A stretch of 64,000 bases of DNA. It comes from Tumebacillus permanentifrigoris. Lineage in GTDB: Bacteria > Bacillota > Bacilli > Tumebacillales > Tumebacillaceae. The DNA is taken from contig NZ_QGGL01000002.1 in NCBI RefSeq assembly GCF_003148565.1, positions 1-64,000 on the forward strand, read 5' to 3'. The translations under genes were made by a program, and so were the position numbers. Below are positions 44,901-57,100 of this stretch, in pieces. The number at the start of each line of letters is the position of its first letter. Positions within the stretch are counted from its first letter, which is position 1. The notes under the pieces were generated by a model. The model was not told the origin of the DNA. It was given only the letters and a program-made list of their open reading frames with translations, and ran no database searches.

Positions 44901-47900
44901 CAACGCCGCGATCTCGCAACAGATGGGCAAATTGGTTGGATCGCTCGTTCAGTTCGCGGAAGGTCAGCGTCTGAACTGCATCGGAAAGCGCAGGAGCGTC
45001 TGCGTGCATCTTCGCTTGCGTGTAGAACAGTTGGGGAATCGTCTGCTCGGCCGGGAAGTTCGCTGCCGTATCGTTCAGGCGTTGATACAGAGCCTGCTCG
45101 CTCTCGATCAGCAGGCTCAAGTCCTGCAACGACACGTCCACATGCGCGACAAAAACTTCCAAAATTTTACTGTAGCAAAGTGCGAAACGCTCCATAGTTT
45201 GGGCGAGGAACAGGTCGGTGTTGTATTCCATCAACACCGTCAAGTGGTCGTCTCCCTCGTTGTTGATGATCATCGACAGGTCGAATTTGGAGACGTTGTG
45301 CCCGAGACCGCGCGTCTCATCCAAAGGCGGGGTGAAGCGAATCTTTTGCTCCAGATGTTCCTCGACGCCCCCCGCATAGCGGTAGGTGAAGAAGGTCGAG
45401 AAGATCGGCGAACGGCTCATGTCCCGCTCTGGATTGAGTTGTTCCACCAATTGGTCGAATGGATAGGACTGGTGTTCGAAGGCATCCAAACTCTGCATCG
45501 TGACTTGCTTCAAGAGGTCGCGCAACGTCTGCACGCCGCTCATGCGGGTGCGGATGACAATTGAGTTCGCGAAGAAGCCCATCGTCGATTCCAGTGCTTC
45601 CATTGTACGTCCAACGACCGGAGTTCCGACGAGGATGTCCTCCTCTTGGCTGAGATGGTGCAACAGCAACTTGAAAGCTGCAAGCAAGAGCATGTTCAGC
45701 GAAACGCCTTCCTGCTGGGCAAACGTGCGGACGCGGTATGCCAACTCCTCTGACAAGGGGAGGCGGAATAAGCTCCCATTGAAGGTCTGGATCTCCGGGC
45801 GTGGGAAGTCGGTCGGCAAGTTGAGCACCGGCAAAGGCTTGGCAAGGGTTTTCACCCAGAACTGCTCCTCCTGTGCCCATCGTCCGTTCTCGCGCTCGCG
45901 TTCGTACCACTCTACGTAGTCGATATACTGCACCGGTTTTTTCAGCGCCGGCGCTTGTCCTTCGGCGATGGCGTGGTAGGCTGCGGACAGTTCCTTTTTG
46001 AACAAGTCCAAACTCCAACCGTCGGTGATGATGTGGTGTTGGTTGAGGTAGAAGTGATACTCGCCCTCGTCCAACTTGAACAGCATTGCTCGCAAAAGTG
46101 GCCCCTCTAGCAGATCGATCGGCGTGTCTTGGTCGCGAATAATGAGCTCCATGCCGTATTGCATTTTCTCTTCGCGAGAGAGTTCCGTCCTGTCTTCGTA
46201 GTGCAGCGAGAACTTGTGGTGCTTGGCGACGACTTGGTACGGCTTGCCCTCGATCTCGGTGAACACGGTGCGGAACGCGCTGTGGCGGTCGACCATGTAT
46301 TGCAGGGCCGCTTGCATCCATTCGACGTTCACGTCGCCCTTCAACACGTAGTGCGACGGCATGTTGTAAACCGTCGAAGACGGGTCGAATTTGTACAAGA
46401 ACCAGAGGCGTCGTTGGGTATGGGACAGCGGGTAGTACTCCTGGTGAGATGCCGTCGGTATGTCAGACTGTTCTTGCTCTCCTTCTGCAATTCTGCGCAT
46501 GCCGTCGATGTGCGCCACAAAGTCGGAGAACGTCGGGTATGTGAACACGTCGCGGATCGGGACGTTTAGATTCAGAACTTTTTGTATCCGCGATTTGATC
46601 TGGATCATCATCAGTGAATCGCCGCCGAGAGTCAGGAAGTGGTCGTCTGGCTCGACTTTCGAGAGTCCCAAGACTTCCTTCCAGAACATCGCCATCAGGT
46701 CTTCGGTCGGAGAGTTCGCCAAGACGGACTTCCGGCTCTTCCCCTCCGCGCTTGCCTCCGATGCGGCTTCGGAGGTTGTGGCCACTTCGAACTGCGCGGT
46801 CTGCATCGCCTGCGGTTGGAGCGAGATCCAGTAGGACTTGCGCTCGAACGGATAGGTCGGCGCATGCACCCGGCGCCGCTTGTAGTCTTGGTCCAACAAC
46901 TTCCAATCGACGCGGACTCCTGCCGACGAGATTTGCCCAAGGGAGCTGAGCATCGGTTTCCATGCGCTTTCCTTGCGGTTGAGCGAACCGACCACCAGTG
47001 TGTTGTCGGTCATGGATTCGACCATCGTTTTCAAAACTGGGTGTGGACCGATCTCGACAAAAACGGTCACGCCCTGCTCAATTAGCACCTCCACGCCGCG
47101 CGCGAACTGCACAGGCTCCCGCATGTGGCGGCCCCAATAGTTCTCGTCGAGCACGATCCCTTGCATAACTTCCGCAGTAAGGTTGGACACCAGCGGAATT
47201 TGGAGCGGCTTGAACTGGATGTGCTTCGTGATATGTTCCTTGAACGGGCCCAGAATTGGGTCCATCAAGGGCGAGTGGCCCGCGACAGAAATCGGCAACC
47301 GCTTGTGGACGATCCCATCCCGCTCCAACTGAGCGGTCAATTCCTCAAGCGCAGGCACACGTCCGCTGACGACCAGCGACTGCGGACCATTATGCGTCGC
47401 GACGGAGAGATGCTCGCGGTGTGGTTCCAGATAGTTGCGGATCGTCTCTGCGTCACAGAGGATAGAGAGCATGCCGCCCGGCTCCATGCCTTCATGCATC
47501 AGACGACCGCGTTCGGCCACCAGCGGTAGGGCTTCCTCAATCGTCATCGCCCCAGATACTGTGGCCGCGACATACTCGCCGAAACTGTGACCGAGGATCA
47601 AATCCGGCACGACCCCCCAGGACATCCACAGTTTGGCGACCGCATATTCCAACACGAACATCGCGGTTGTTGAGATGTAGATCAGGTCCAGTTCGTCCTT
47701 GAATTTCGGGTTGAACATGTAGTGCAGGAACGGAACCGGGTAGTGCGGTTCTACAATGGCGATGCACTCATCCACCGCCGCTTTGAACACGGAGGAGCTT
47801 TCGTAAAGCTCCTGCCCCATCCCTGTGTATTGGTTTCCTTGGCCGGTGAAGAGAAAGGCGACCTTCGGTGCCTTTTTTTCCGTGTGATGGAGGTAACTGA

Positions 47901-48168
47901 TCGCGCCCATGACTTGCCCTGATTCCAATGGCATCTCTGCCGCTTCCAGACAAAGTTGCTTCAATTCCTCGCGGTTGGAAGCGACCACGTTCAAGCGGTG
48001 ATCAAATTTTTTGCGGCCGATGTGCAACGTGTACGCCAGATCTCCAAGCTCTTGGTTCGGTTCGTGGTCGAGATGTTGACCGAGCTTCAAAGCCGCTTGG
48101 CGAACTGCTTCTTCACTTCGCGCCGACAGATTGAAAAGGTGATGCGATCTCTCTCGCTGTTTAGGCAT
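41920..48168 (-). CDS. Hybrid PKS/NRPS, AT-ACP-C-A(Phe)-PCP-E (2082 aa)
   Basis: It opens with the KS-AT linker (FNLSARSEEAVRQAA) and an acyltransferase (GHSFGE near residue 194, VAGHSP at the selectivity loop) but has no KS: that domain ends the previous protein. A carrier (LGGDSLMM near 514) follows, then C (HHIITDGW near 713), A (YTSGSTGLPKG near 1191), PCP (GGDSIIS near 1589) and an epimerisation domain (HHLVTDM near 1779, EGHGRDQ near 1917, RTVGWFTSVYP). The A-domain code read against GrsA is DAWTFAAVCK, close to known Phe codes, so D-Phe is expected. The ATG at 48168 has GAGGGG 8 bases before it; an alternative ATG at 48216 would overlap the upstream gene by 20 bases. Confidence 0.88.
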   Translation of the reverse strand: MPKQRERSHHLFNLSARSEEAVRQAALKLGQHLDHEPNQELGDLAYTLHIGRKKFDHRLNVVASNREELKQLCLEAAEMPLESGQVMGAISYLHHTEKKAPKVAFLFTGQGNQYTGMGQELYESSSVFKAAVDECIAIVEPHYPVPFLHYMFNPKFKDELDLIYISTTAMFVLEYAVAKLWMSWGVVPDLILGHSFGEYVAATVSGAMTIEEALPLVAERGRLMHEGMEPGGMLSILCDAETIRNYLEPHREHLSVATHNGPQSLVVSGRVPALEELTAQLERDGIVHKRLPISVAGHSPLMDPILGPFKEHITKHIQFKPLQIPLVSNLTAEVMQGIVLDENYWGRHMREPVQFARGVEVLIEQGVTVFVEIGPHPVLKTMVESMTDNTLVVGSLNRKESAWKPMLSSLGQISSAGVRVDWKLLDQDYKRRRVHAPTYPFERKSYWISLQPQAMQTAQFEVATTSEAASEASAEGKSRKSVLANSPTEDLMAMFWKEVLGLSKVEPDDHFLTLGGDSLMMIQIKSRIQKVLNLNVPIRDVFTYPTFSDFVAHIDGMRRIAEGEQEQSDIPTASHQEYYPLSHTQRRLWFLYKFDPSSTVYNMPSHYVLKGDVNVEWMQAALQYMVDRHSAFRTVFTEIEGKPYQVVAKHHKFSLHYEDRTELSREEKMQYGMELIIRDQDTPIDLLEGPLLRAMLFKLDEGEYHFYLNQHHIITDGWSLDLFKKELSAAYHAIAEGQAPALKKPVQYIDYVEWYERERENGRWAQEEQFWVKTLAKPLPVLNLPTDFPRPEIQTFNGSLFRLPLSEELAYRVRTFAQQEGVSLNMLLLAAFKLLLHHLSQEEDILVGTPVVGRTMEALESTMGFFANSIVIRTRMSGVQTLRDLLKQVTMQSLDAFEHQSYPFDQLVEQLNPERDMSRSPIFSTFFTYRYAGGVEEHLEQKIRFTPPLDETRGLGHNVSKFDLSMIINNEGDDHLTVLMEYNTDLFLAQTMERFALCYSKILEVFVAHVDVSLQDLSLLIESEQALYQRLNDTAANFPAEQTIPQLFYTQAKMHADAPALSDAVQTLTFRELNERSNQFAHLLRDRGVGKESIVGILLERGIEAVVAILGVLKSGGAYVPIDPRYPESRVRYMIEDSGALLLLSRRGTVEALGLQESDEVLCLEDMPTDLATSDLEIITGARDLAYMIYTSGSTGLPKGTELHHVGVANLTQWKKDRFGYSPEDTILQFASFSFDASVWEMFPALLNGAHLYLLAEDERHSVEEFSAVVANTQATTVTLPTVFFNQLSQHLHDDDLAKFSTMKRIFVAGEALQGEVVRAWQRRFGEQILIINAYGPTESTVCATVYTIDHLVPETQVYIPIGTPIANTRIHILGHNLKPCPVNAIGELHIESVGLARGYRNQPERSAQAFIPNPLSSEPEAVLYKSGDLARMLPDGTIEFIGRRDDQVKIRGYRIEIGEIEDCLLKGTGVHDGAVVAQKLANGNHQLVAFCTAHSGQELDTAAVRAEIASQLPDYMVPAQIVCLAEMPLTPNGKIDRKQLLTFEVHVESIGYVAPQNELEAKIATAWEKCLYREQVSVHDNFFSVGGDSIISMQVVSVLNREGLRVKTPDLFKYQTIAELAHHVELHRLFVDETLEQEAPVTGVVPLGPIQQHLFELENTDREYYLLALILDVIKRVDPTLLQQALEMLMHQHDMLRATYSFEQGQVIQTLLDPNDANFELQVYEYPETAHEEVLAECARVEAELKSNIKFSNGLVMNAALLNFGGNKCRLIWVIHHLVTDMVSSRILTTDLIYLYESLERGEKAKLPAKSTPYHEWVQVSQRHMNGKEGERAFAYWKPFLDVVGEIEIAVDNRAGTNLISDGLELFVNIDETTTTQLLTEVTERYGTSIKEVLLTTMLRSVAKWTGQTWVGLATEGHGRDQIVEDDGINLERTVGWFTSVYPFYAQIAENQSIRESVSQVVENMGALPHGGASFNMLRYLSEDAAVREVFENFRMPEICYNFFGQYDNMRSLTLDWSPGHQFVENHPADSENHFEILIRGRIRDGKLSMGFQFSGKRYDSETIQRLMNLFESEVHLIVQT

Positions 48169-48196
48169 CAAGGAAGCCCCTCTTTCCTCTGAAAAA

Positions 48197-51100
48197 TTAG
48201 TTCGTTTCCTGTTCATCTGACGGTGCTTCCTCCAAGATCACGTGTGCGTTCGTCCCACCGATCCCGAAGGCACTGACACCTGCGCGGCGTACGGTGTTCT
48301 CGGTGTTCCACGGTTGGTGCTCCGTAATGACATAGAACGGGCTCTCCTCTAGCTTCAAGGCTGGGTTCGGCACTTCAAAGTTCAGGCTCGGCGGCAATTC
48401 GCGGTTTTTGAGCGCCAGTGCGGTTTTGATCAAGCCGGCGACACCAGCGGCGGCATCGAGATGCCCAACGTTGGTTTTTAACGACCCGAGCGCGCAGAAT
48501 TGGCGGCGGTCGGTTTGCTTGCGAAATACTTCGGTCAGTGCAGCGACCTCGATCGGATCCCCAAGGATCGTGCCTGTACCGTGTGCTTCGATGTAGGAGA
48601 TGTCCTCCGGTTGGACACCAGCCGCCGCCTGAGCCAAAGCGATGACATCGGCTTGACCCGCCTGGCTTGGAGCGGTGTATCCGATCTTGATGTTGCCATC
48701 GTTGTTGACCGCCGATCCCTTGATCACGGCGTAGATCGGGTCACCGTCTCGTTGCGCGTCGGAGAGGCGCTTCAGGAACACGACGCCTACGCCGCTGCCG
48801 TTCGTCGTACCGGTGGAGCTGGCATCGAACGCTCGGCAATGACCGTCTTCGGAATGCACGAAGCCCGGTTCATAGAGGTAGCCCTGTTTCTGAGGCAATG
48901 TGATCGAAGCGCCGCCTGCAAGCGCAAAGTCAGACTTGCCATTCAAGAGGCTCTCACACGCCATGTGCACCGCAACCAACGAGGTTGAGCAGGCGGTGTC
49001 GAGGAACATGCTCTCCCCGGTCAAGTTCAATTTGTACGAGACGCGGGTCGTCAAAAACTTCGGCTGCGAGGCCAGCATGCCTTGGAACAACTCCGAGCGG
49101 GTCAGGTTGGGAATTCCAGTTCCCGCCATGCCGCGTGACAGGTATTCATAGCCGCCACAACCGCCATAGACGCTGACTTTGCGATTCATGCTCTCGACGT
49201 TGTAGCCGCCATCTTCAATCGCCTCCCACGCGCATTCGAGGAACAGGCGATGCTGAGGATTCATCAGGCGCGCTTCCTTCTCCGAAATCCCAAAAAAGTC
49301 AGCGTCGAACTTGTCGATGTTATCGAGCAAACCCGCCACTCGCACGAGACGAGCTCGCACTTCTGGGTCTTGGTTGAACGGGGTATCCATCACTTCTTCT
49401 AGCGGGAACTCTCGCACAGACTCACGCCCGTTTTTCAAGTTCTGCCAGAATTCATACGGGGTGCTGGCTTCTGGGAAGCGAAGCGCGATGCCGATGATCG
49501 CCACCGCTTCCTTGCCTTCGTGACGCTGCTGTTGCTTGACTTGCACGGGGGCAGTTTCACGCAGGTTGTCGGTGGCAGGCGCTACCCCTTCCGCCAAGGA
49601 TTGGATCGTCGGATACTTGAACAGGTCGGTGAGCGGGACTTTGATCCCGAGTTTCTCCTGCATGGCGTTTTGGACTTTCGCCAGCGCGAACGAATGGCCG
49701 CCGACGTCGAAGAAATTGTCCTCGATGCCGAAATCATCATGTTGCAGGACGTCCCGCCAGATCGCGAGGAGTTCCTCCTGTAGCTGGGTGACTGGCATCG
49801 TCACCGCCGCCGCTTGCGGTTGCGGCGGTTTTTGCTCGCCCAACGCTTGCAAGGCTTTGCGGTCGATCTTGCCGTTTGGCGTCATCGGGAACTCTGAAAC
49901 CGGGATCAAGCGGGTCGGTACCATGTACTCCGGCAAAGTTTGGCGGACGTAGCGTCGCCATTCCTTCGCGGGCAGTTCCGCGTCCGTTTCAAGGTAGGCG
50001 ACCAATTGCATCTCCCCGTCTGCGTCAGGGCTGGCGACGACAAGTACATTGCTGATCTCGTCATGACGGATGAAGGCGTTCTCGACCTCGCCAAGTTCGA
50101 TGCGGAAGCCCCGAATCTTGACTTGGTGGTCCACACGACCCAGATATTCCAATTCACCATTCTCGTTGAGACGGGCGAGGTCGCCGGTTTTATACAAGCG
50201 CTGACCCACGAGTTCCGGGAGTGGAGCTTCGAGGAAGACCTCAGCCGTTTTTTCCGGGTTGTTCAGGTATCGGGTAGCCAATCCTGGGCCGCCGATGTAG
50301 ATTTCACCCGGTGTGCCCGGCGGCACCAACTGTTGTGTCTCATCGAGCAGATAGAACTTCAGATCGTCCAGTGGTACGCCGATCGGGCTGCCCTTCCACG
50401 CGCTGTTCAGGTCTGCGCGCTCAATCGGGCGGTAGGTGGCATGCACGGTGGTTTCCGTGATCCCGTACATATTCACCAGTTGCGGAGCTGCTGGGTAGCG
50501 TTCGAGGAACGGGCGTAGCTGCGTGAAGTTCAGCGCCTCACCACCGAAGATCACATAGCGCAGGTGTTGACCCAATCGCCCCTCCCTGTGTTTGGCATCG
50601 ACGTCGATCAAGCGATAGAACGCGGACGGGGTTTGGTTGAGCACTGTGACGCGCTCCTGACAGAGCAGCTCGTAGAATTCACGGGTCGACGGAGCCAGAA
50701 TTTTCGGCACGATTACCAGTCGTCCACCGTACAAGAGCGCCCCGTACATCTCCCATACCGAGAAGTCGAAGCAGTACGAATGGAACATCGTCCAGACGTC
50801 CTCGCTGTCGAAACCAAAGTGCGGGTGCGTGGCATCCATCAAGCGCCCAACGTTGCGGTGGGTGAGCAACACGCCCTTCGGCTTACCCGTGGAACCCGAG
50901 GTGAAGATCGCGTAGATCAGACTGTCTGCCGTGATCAGCGACGCTGGGTTGCTGTCGGGCATCGATTCTAAGACCGCTTGATCCTGATCGAGTGCGATCG
51001 TGCAACCGCTGTACGATTGCAGAGCTGTCGGTTGCTCGGCTTGGTAGATCAAGTGCTGGGCGGCGGTGTCCTCCAGAATGTAGGCAATGCGATCTCCCGG

Positions 51101-54100
51101 GTAGTCTGGGTCGACCGGGATGTAGTACCCGCCCGCTTTGACCACGCCAAGGATTGCGGCGATCATGTCCAAGGAACGCTCCAGCACGAGAACGACCGGC
51201 GTGCTCTCCTGCACGCCTTTTTCCCTGAGCAGGTGGGCGATGCGGTTGGCGCGGGCATTCAGTTCTGCGTAGGTCCACGACTCACCGTTGCACGTGACCG
51301 CGAGGGATGCAGGCGTTTGCGCCGCCTGTTGCTCGAAGCGCTGCTGCAACGTTTCGTCTGCCAGATACAACTTCGGCTCTGGGTTCAGACCTTGCAAAAG
51401 GTGGGCCCGCTCTTGTGCAGAGACCTGCGTGACTGATTCTTGCAACGCGTTCAGTTGTGCTGTCGGTTGCGTCGCCAGCGTCTGCAACGCTTGTTGCAAG
51501 CGCGTGGCAAATTGCTCAATCGTTGCTTGGCGGAACAGATCGGTGTTGTATTCAAAACGTACCCGCAACTCGTCCTCCGCTTCGCTGACATTGACGGTCA
51601 GGTCGAACTTGCTGACCTCATGCCCTTGGGGCACAAGCGGTTGGTAGATCGGCGACAACGCTTCAAGGAACTGGCGATACGTGAACATCGTCGAGAAGAT
51701 CGGTGAACGGCTCAGGTCGCGCTCAGGATTCACTTTTTCAATCAAGAGGTCAAACGGATACGCTTGGTGCTGATAGGCGTTCAGGAATTGCTCCTTGACC
51801 ACCTTCACCAAGTCGCGCAGAGTCTCGACACCGTCCAGAGAAGTGCGCAGCGCCAGGGTATTGACGAAGAAACCGACGATGCTCTCCAGCGATTCTGCTG
51901 TCCGTCCGGCAACAGGGGTGCCGATGATGAGGTCCTGTTGGTGAGTCTGTTGGTGCAGGAACAGCACATAACCTGCCAGCAACAGCAAGTACAGCGAGAC
52001 ATCCTCTGCGCAAGCCCGCGCTCGCAGTTCGGCGGTGAGCTGTGCCGGAATCGTCATCCAGACGGCAGCTCCGCTGTCGGTGCGAACCTCTGGACGCGGG
52101 AAGTCGGTCGGCAACTCCAGCACAGGCAACGGCTTGGCGAGGGTGGTCAGCCAATAGGACTCGTCCTCCTGCCAACGACCTTTCACGCGCTCTTGTTCCT
52201 GCCATTCTGCGTAGTCGATGTATCGCAACGGCAACTCAGCAACTGGCGGCTCCTCTCCAGCAACCAAGGCTTCGTATAGCGCCCCGTGTTCGCGAGCGAG
52301 CAGTTCGTTGCTCCATCCGTCGGTGATAATGTGGTGCAAATTGAGGTAGAAGTGATACGCCCGTTCCCCTCGCTTGAACAGCATCGTGCGCATCAAGGGG
52401 CCAGTCGCGAGATCGAACGGTTTGCTCTCGCTGAGGGCGATGGTTTCTCTGATGTAGGTGGTTTGTTCGTCTTCGGTGAGTCCACTGAGGTCTTTGTAGA
52501 ACAGGCGGACTGGGCTATTCGGCATGATTTTTTGGCGCGGTTCCCCGTCGATCTCGACGAAGACAGTTCGGAGCGCATCATGGCGTTGCACGAGCAGAGC
52601 GAACGCTTTTTCAAACAGCTTGGCATCCAATTCCTGCAGGATTCCGATCTCCAGCGGAACATGGTAGCTGCGGCTCTCCGGGTTCATTTTGTGAGTGAAC
52701 CAAAGGCGTTTTTGCGCGTTGGAGAGCACATGGTGCGGTTGGTCAGCAGCTCTCGGGATCACCAACGCCGTCGCTATCTGTTTGGAGTGAATGCGCTCCG
52801 CCAGTTGAGCGATCGTCGGGTTTGAAAAGAGTTCCTTCAACTCGACAGCCGCGTTCAGTTCGTTGCGGATACGGTTGAGGAGTTGGATCGCCAGCAGCGA
52901 GTGTCCTCCAAGGTCGAAGAAGTTGTCTTGGATTCCGACTTGATCGCGTTTCAACACGTCCGACCAGATGCCCGCGAGAGTCTCCTCCGTGGAGTTGGAG
53001 GGTGCCATATACTCCACCACGACTTCAAACGAGTCTTGGGCAGCGAATTGCTCCAAGATGTTGCGATCCACTTTGCCGTTGGGAGTGAGCGGCATCGTCT
53101 CCAGTCGCACGAGGCGCGGCGGCACCATGTAGTCGGCGAGCTTGGAACGCAGATGGTCTTTGATTGCGGAGGTTTCGATGTCTACGGAAGTTGCCGTATA
53201 GTAGCCAAAAAGAGCCTTGTTGCCGTCTGGGCCTTGGTGGACGATCACGGCCGCCATGTCCACATTCGGGCACTGGGTCAGGGCTTCCTCGATCTCGCCG
53301 AGCTCGATGCGGAAACCGCGAATTTTGACTTGGTTGTCAACGCGCCCAAGGTATTCGATGTTGCCGGTGGACAGCAGGCGAACCATGTCACCTGTGCGAT
53401 ACAAACGCTCACCTGGAGCGCCCAGCAACGGATGTTGGACGAACGATTCTGCCGTTTTCTCCGGCTTGTTGTGGTAACCGAGCGCGAGTTGCACGCCTCC
53501 GACATAGAGCTCGCCCTTCACGTTGACCGGACAGAGCTGACCACGTGCGTTCAGAACGTACAGTTTGGTGTTGGCGATAGGTACCCCAATTGTGATCACG
53601 CTTTGTGGAGCTTCGTAGATCGCGCCAGATACGTCGACCGAAGCTTCGGTCGGGCCGTAGAGGTTGGCGAGCTTGGTACCCGTCGGGTAGAGCGCGAACC
53701 ATTGTTCGACCAACTTCGAGGGCAACGCTTCCCCGCTGACGATGATCGTGCGCAATTGCGGACGTTCGTCCTGCGGGATCTCTTGCAAGGCCGAAACGAC
53801 CACCGCCAACAGCGACGGGACGAATTGCATGTAGGTCGCTTTCTCGCGTACCACTTGCTGAATCAGGCGTTGCGGATCAAGCACGACATCCTGTGCCATG
53901 ATCGACATCATCGCCCCGTGGCGCAACGGCCAGAACAGTTCGATGATCGAGTCGTCGAAGCAGTTGGTCGTGCGCTGGATCACCACATCTTCCGGTGTCA
54001 GTTGGAACGTGTCTTGGTGCCAGTGCAAACGGTTAAGTATCGCTCGATGCTGGATCAAAACGCCCTTCGGTTGCCCGGTCGAACCCGAGGTGTAGATCAT

Positions 54101-57100
54101 ATAGGCGAGGTCTGTCGACTCGTTGACGATCTCTGGGAGCGTGGTCAGTTGGGTGGAAAGCTCCTCCATGGTCTCCCAGCATTCGTCCAACAAGAGCACG
54201 GTTTGGAGGGGAACCATAGCTTGTTCCTGATATCCTTGCTTGGTCAACAGCACGTTTGCCCCAGAATCTTCGATCATGTATTGAATCCGTTGCGCCGGGT
54301 ATTCCGGGTCGATCGGCACATACGCTGCACCCGCTTTTACGATCCCATACAAGCCGACGATCAACTCGATGCTGCGTTCCATCATGATCGCGATCAGTTG
54401 GTTTCGCTGAACACCTTGGGCGCGCAGGTAGTGCGCCAGTTGGTTGGAACGCTCGTGTAGTTCGCGATAGGTCATTGTACGACCCTGATCAGACAGCGCG
54501 ACCCGGTCGGGGTTCGCTTGGACCTGCTCCACGAACGCATCTAACAACAGCGCATCAAGGTCGTAATCGACAGCCGTGTCATTCAGGCGTTCGTAAACTT
54601 GGCTGTCCCCTTCCGTCAACAAAGCAAGCTCACGCAACGGCTGTTGCAGGTCGGTGGCGAATGCGTCGACCACCTGCTGGAACAGATCGGTGAACTTCTG
54701 CACCGTCTCGTGGCGGAACAGGTCGGTATTGTATTGCAAGAACAGGTTGCAATCCTGCCCTTCAAACTCCAACAACGTCAGCTGCATGTCGAATTTGCTC
54801 GTCATCGTCTCGTAGGGATTGTCAGCCAGTTCAAGCGTGAAATGCTCGCCCTGCAACACAGCAGCCTCACCGATTTCCAACTGGAACATCGTCGAGAAGA
54901 TCGGCGAACGGCTGAGGTCGCGCTCTGGATTCAGGCGCTCCAACAGGAGATCGAACGGCACCGACTGGTGCTGGAACGCTTCTACAGACAGACGCTTGAT
55001 CTCTTGCAACAACTCGTGCGGCGTCATGATGCCTGCCAATCGCACGCGAATTGCCAGTGTGTTGACAAAAAATCCAAGGGTACCTTCCAACGCTTCATTC
55101 GTTCTTCCGGCGATCGGGACGCCCACGATTAGATCATCCTGACCAGTCAGATGGTTCAAGAGATGAACGTAGGCCGCAAAAAGGAACATGAACATCGAGA
55201 CATCGCTCTGCTGGGTCACGCGTCGAACCCGCTCGACCAATTCACGAGGCAGGACTTCGACCACGATGCCGCCATGGTGCGATTGCACGTCCGGGCGCGG
55301 GAAGTCGGTCGGCAAATCCAGCACGGGCAACGGCTTGGCCAGCTCGTGCAACCAGTACTGTTGCTCCTGCTCAAAAACGCCCCCCTCCGCTTGGGCGGCC
55401 TGCCATTCGGCGTAGTCGATGTACTGCAATTCGACCGGCGCCAGATTCGGTTCTCGTCCAGCAACCAATGCGGAGTAGATGAGGTGCAATTCCTTGCCCA
55501 ACAGGTCCCGGCTCCATGCATCGGTGATGATGTGGTGCATCTGGAGCAGGAATTGGTACTCCTGCTCGCCCATGCGGTAGAGCATGCAGCGTAACAGTGG
55601 CCCATTGCTGAGGTCATATGGCTGTTGCTCGGTCTCGCGCAATTTTGCGCGCAGAGCGAGGTGTCGCTCCGCTGTGCTGAGAGGTGTCCAATCTTCGTAC
55701 ACCAGTCGCAACGGAGAGCTCTCCTGCACGAATTGACGCGGTTGCCCCTCCACTTCGCGCAACACCGTGCGCAGAGCGCTATGGCGGCGTACGATCTCCT
55801 GCAACGCTGCTTCGAACAACTCGACCTGGATGTCGCCCTTCAGCACCAAATTGAAATAGACGTTGTACGCGGTGCTGGTCGGATCGAACTTGTGGAGGAA
55901 CCACAACCGTTTTTGCGCGTGCGACAGTTCGTAATGCTCCTGCTCAGGTGCGCGTTCGATGCGGACAATTTCTTGGGAACTGCCAAGGTTGAGCAAGGAA
56001 TCGACGTGTGCCGCCAATTCAGCGACCGTCGGATTGGCAAACAGGTCTTTGAGTTCGAGCGCGATGTCGAGTGTGTTGCGGATGCGGCTGTGCATGAGCA
56101 TCAACGTCAGCGAGTGTCCGCCGAGTTCGAAGAAGTTGTCGGTCGTGCCCACTTCTTCCTTGCGGAGCAGTTCCTTCCAGATCTCCGCTAACTTCGCTTC
56201 TGTCGGGGTCACCGGCTGGACAAAAGCGTCCGCGTCCGTTTCGAACGTCGCGTCCGTCGACAGTTGCAGCAGCACTTTGCGATCCACTTTGCCATTGGGT
56301 GTCTGTGGCATCTGGTCGATCTGTTGAAGAACCGCTGGCACCATGTACGGCGGGAGTTTTTCCCCGAGATAGGCTTTCAGTTCGACGATGTCCAGACTCG
56401 ACTTGCCGGAGGTGAAAAAGGCAACCAAGGAGTTGCTGTCATCAGGCCCCGCCAGCACGACCACGCCGACGCTGTTCACATCGGGGTGCTGCATCAGCAC
56501 TTCCTCGATCTCGCCGAGTTCGATGCGGAACCCGCGCACTTTGACTTGGCTGTCCTTGCGCCCGACATATTCCAACGTCCCGTCGCGCAGGACGCGAACG
56601 AGGTCGCCCGTGCGGTAGAGACGATCTCCGACTGAGTTCGGCAGATGATTCGGCACGAAGACCTCAGCCGTTTTTTCCGAGTTGTTGTGGTAGCCTTCCG
56701 CCAGTTGCACACCTGCGAGGTGCAGTTCCCCGATCACGCCAACCGGACAGAGGTTGCCTTGGCGATCCAGCACGTGCGCTTGGTTGTTCGGCATCACATC
56801 GCCCATCGGGATGTTGCGTTCTTGACGGCCTGTCATTTTATAGATCGTCACGTCGACCGTGGCTTCCGTCGGTCCGTATTGGTTGACGAGGGTGACACCT
56901 GGTCCGAACAGTTCGTACCAGAGGTTGACCGTCTTGGCGGTCAGCGCTTCCCCGCCGTTGAGAATCCAGCGCAAGGATGGAATCCGCGCTTGTTCAGCCC
57001 CCATGTTTTGCAAGCCATACATGAAGCTGTTGAACAAGGTCGGAACGAATTTGATGTAGGACACACTCTCTGCGATCAACGTGTCGCGCAGGCGGTAGGC

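Noticed and set aside
42835-45564. 909-residue plus-strand frame inside the NRPS
   Set aside because: It is antisense to conserved C, A and PCP domains. Long antisense frames are common in GC-rich codons, and it shows no known fold.
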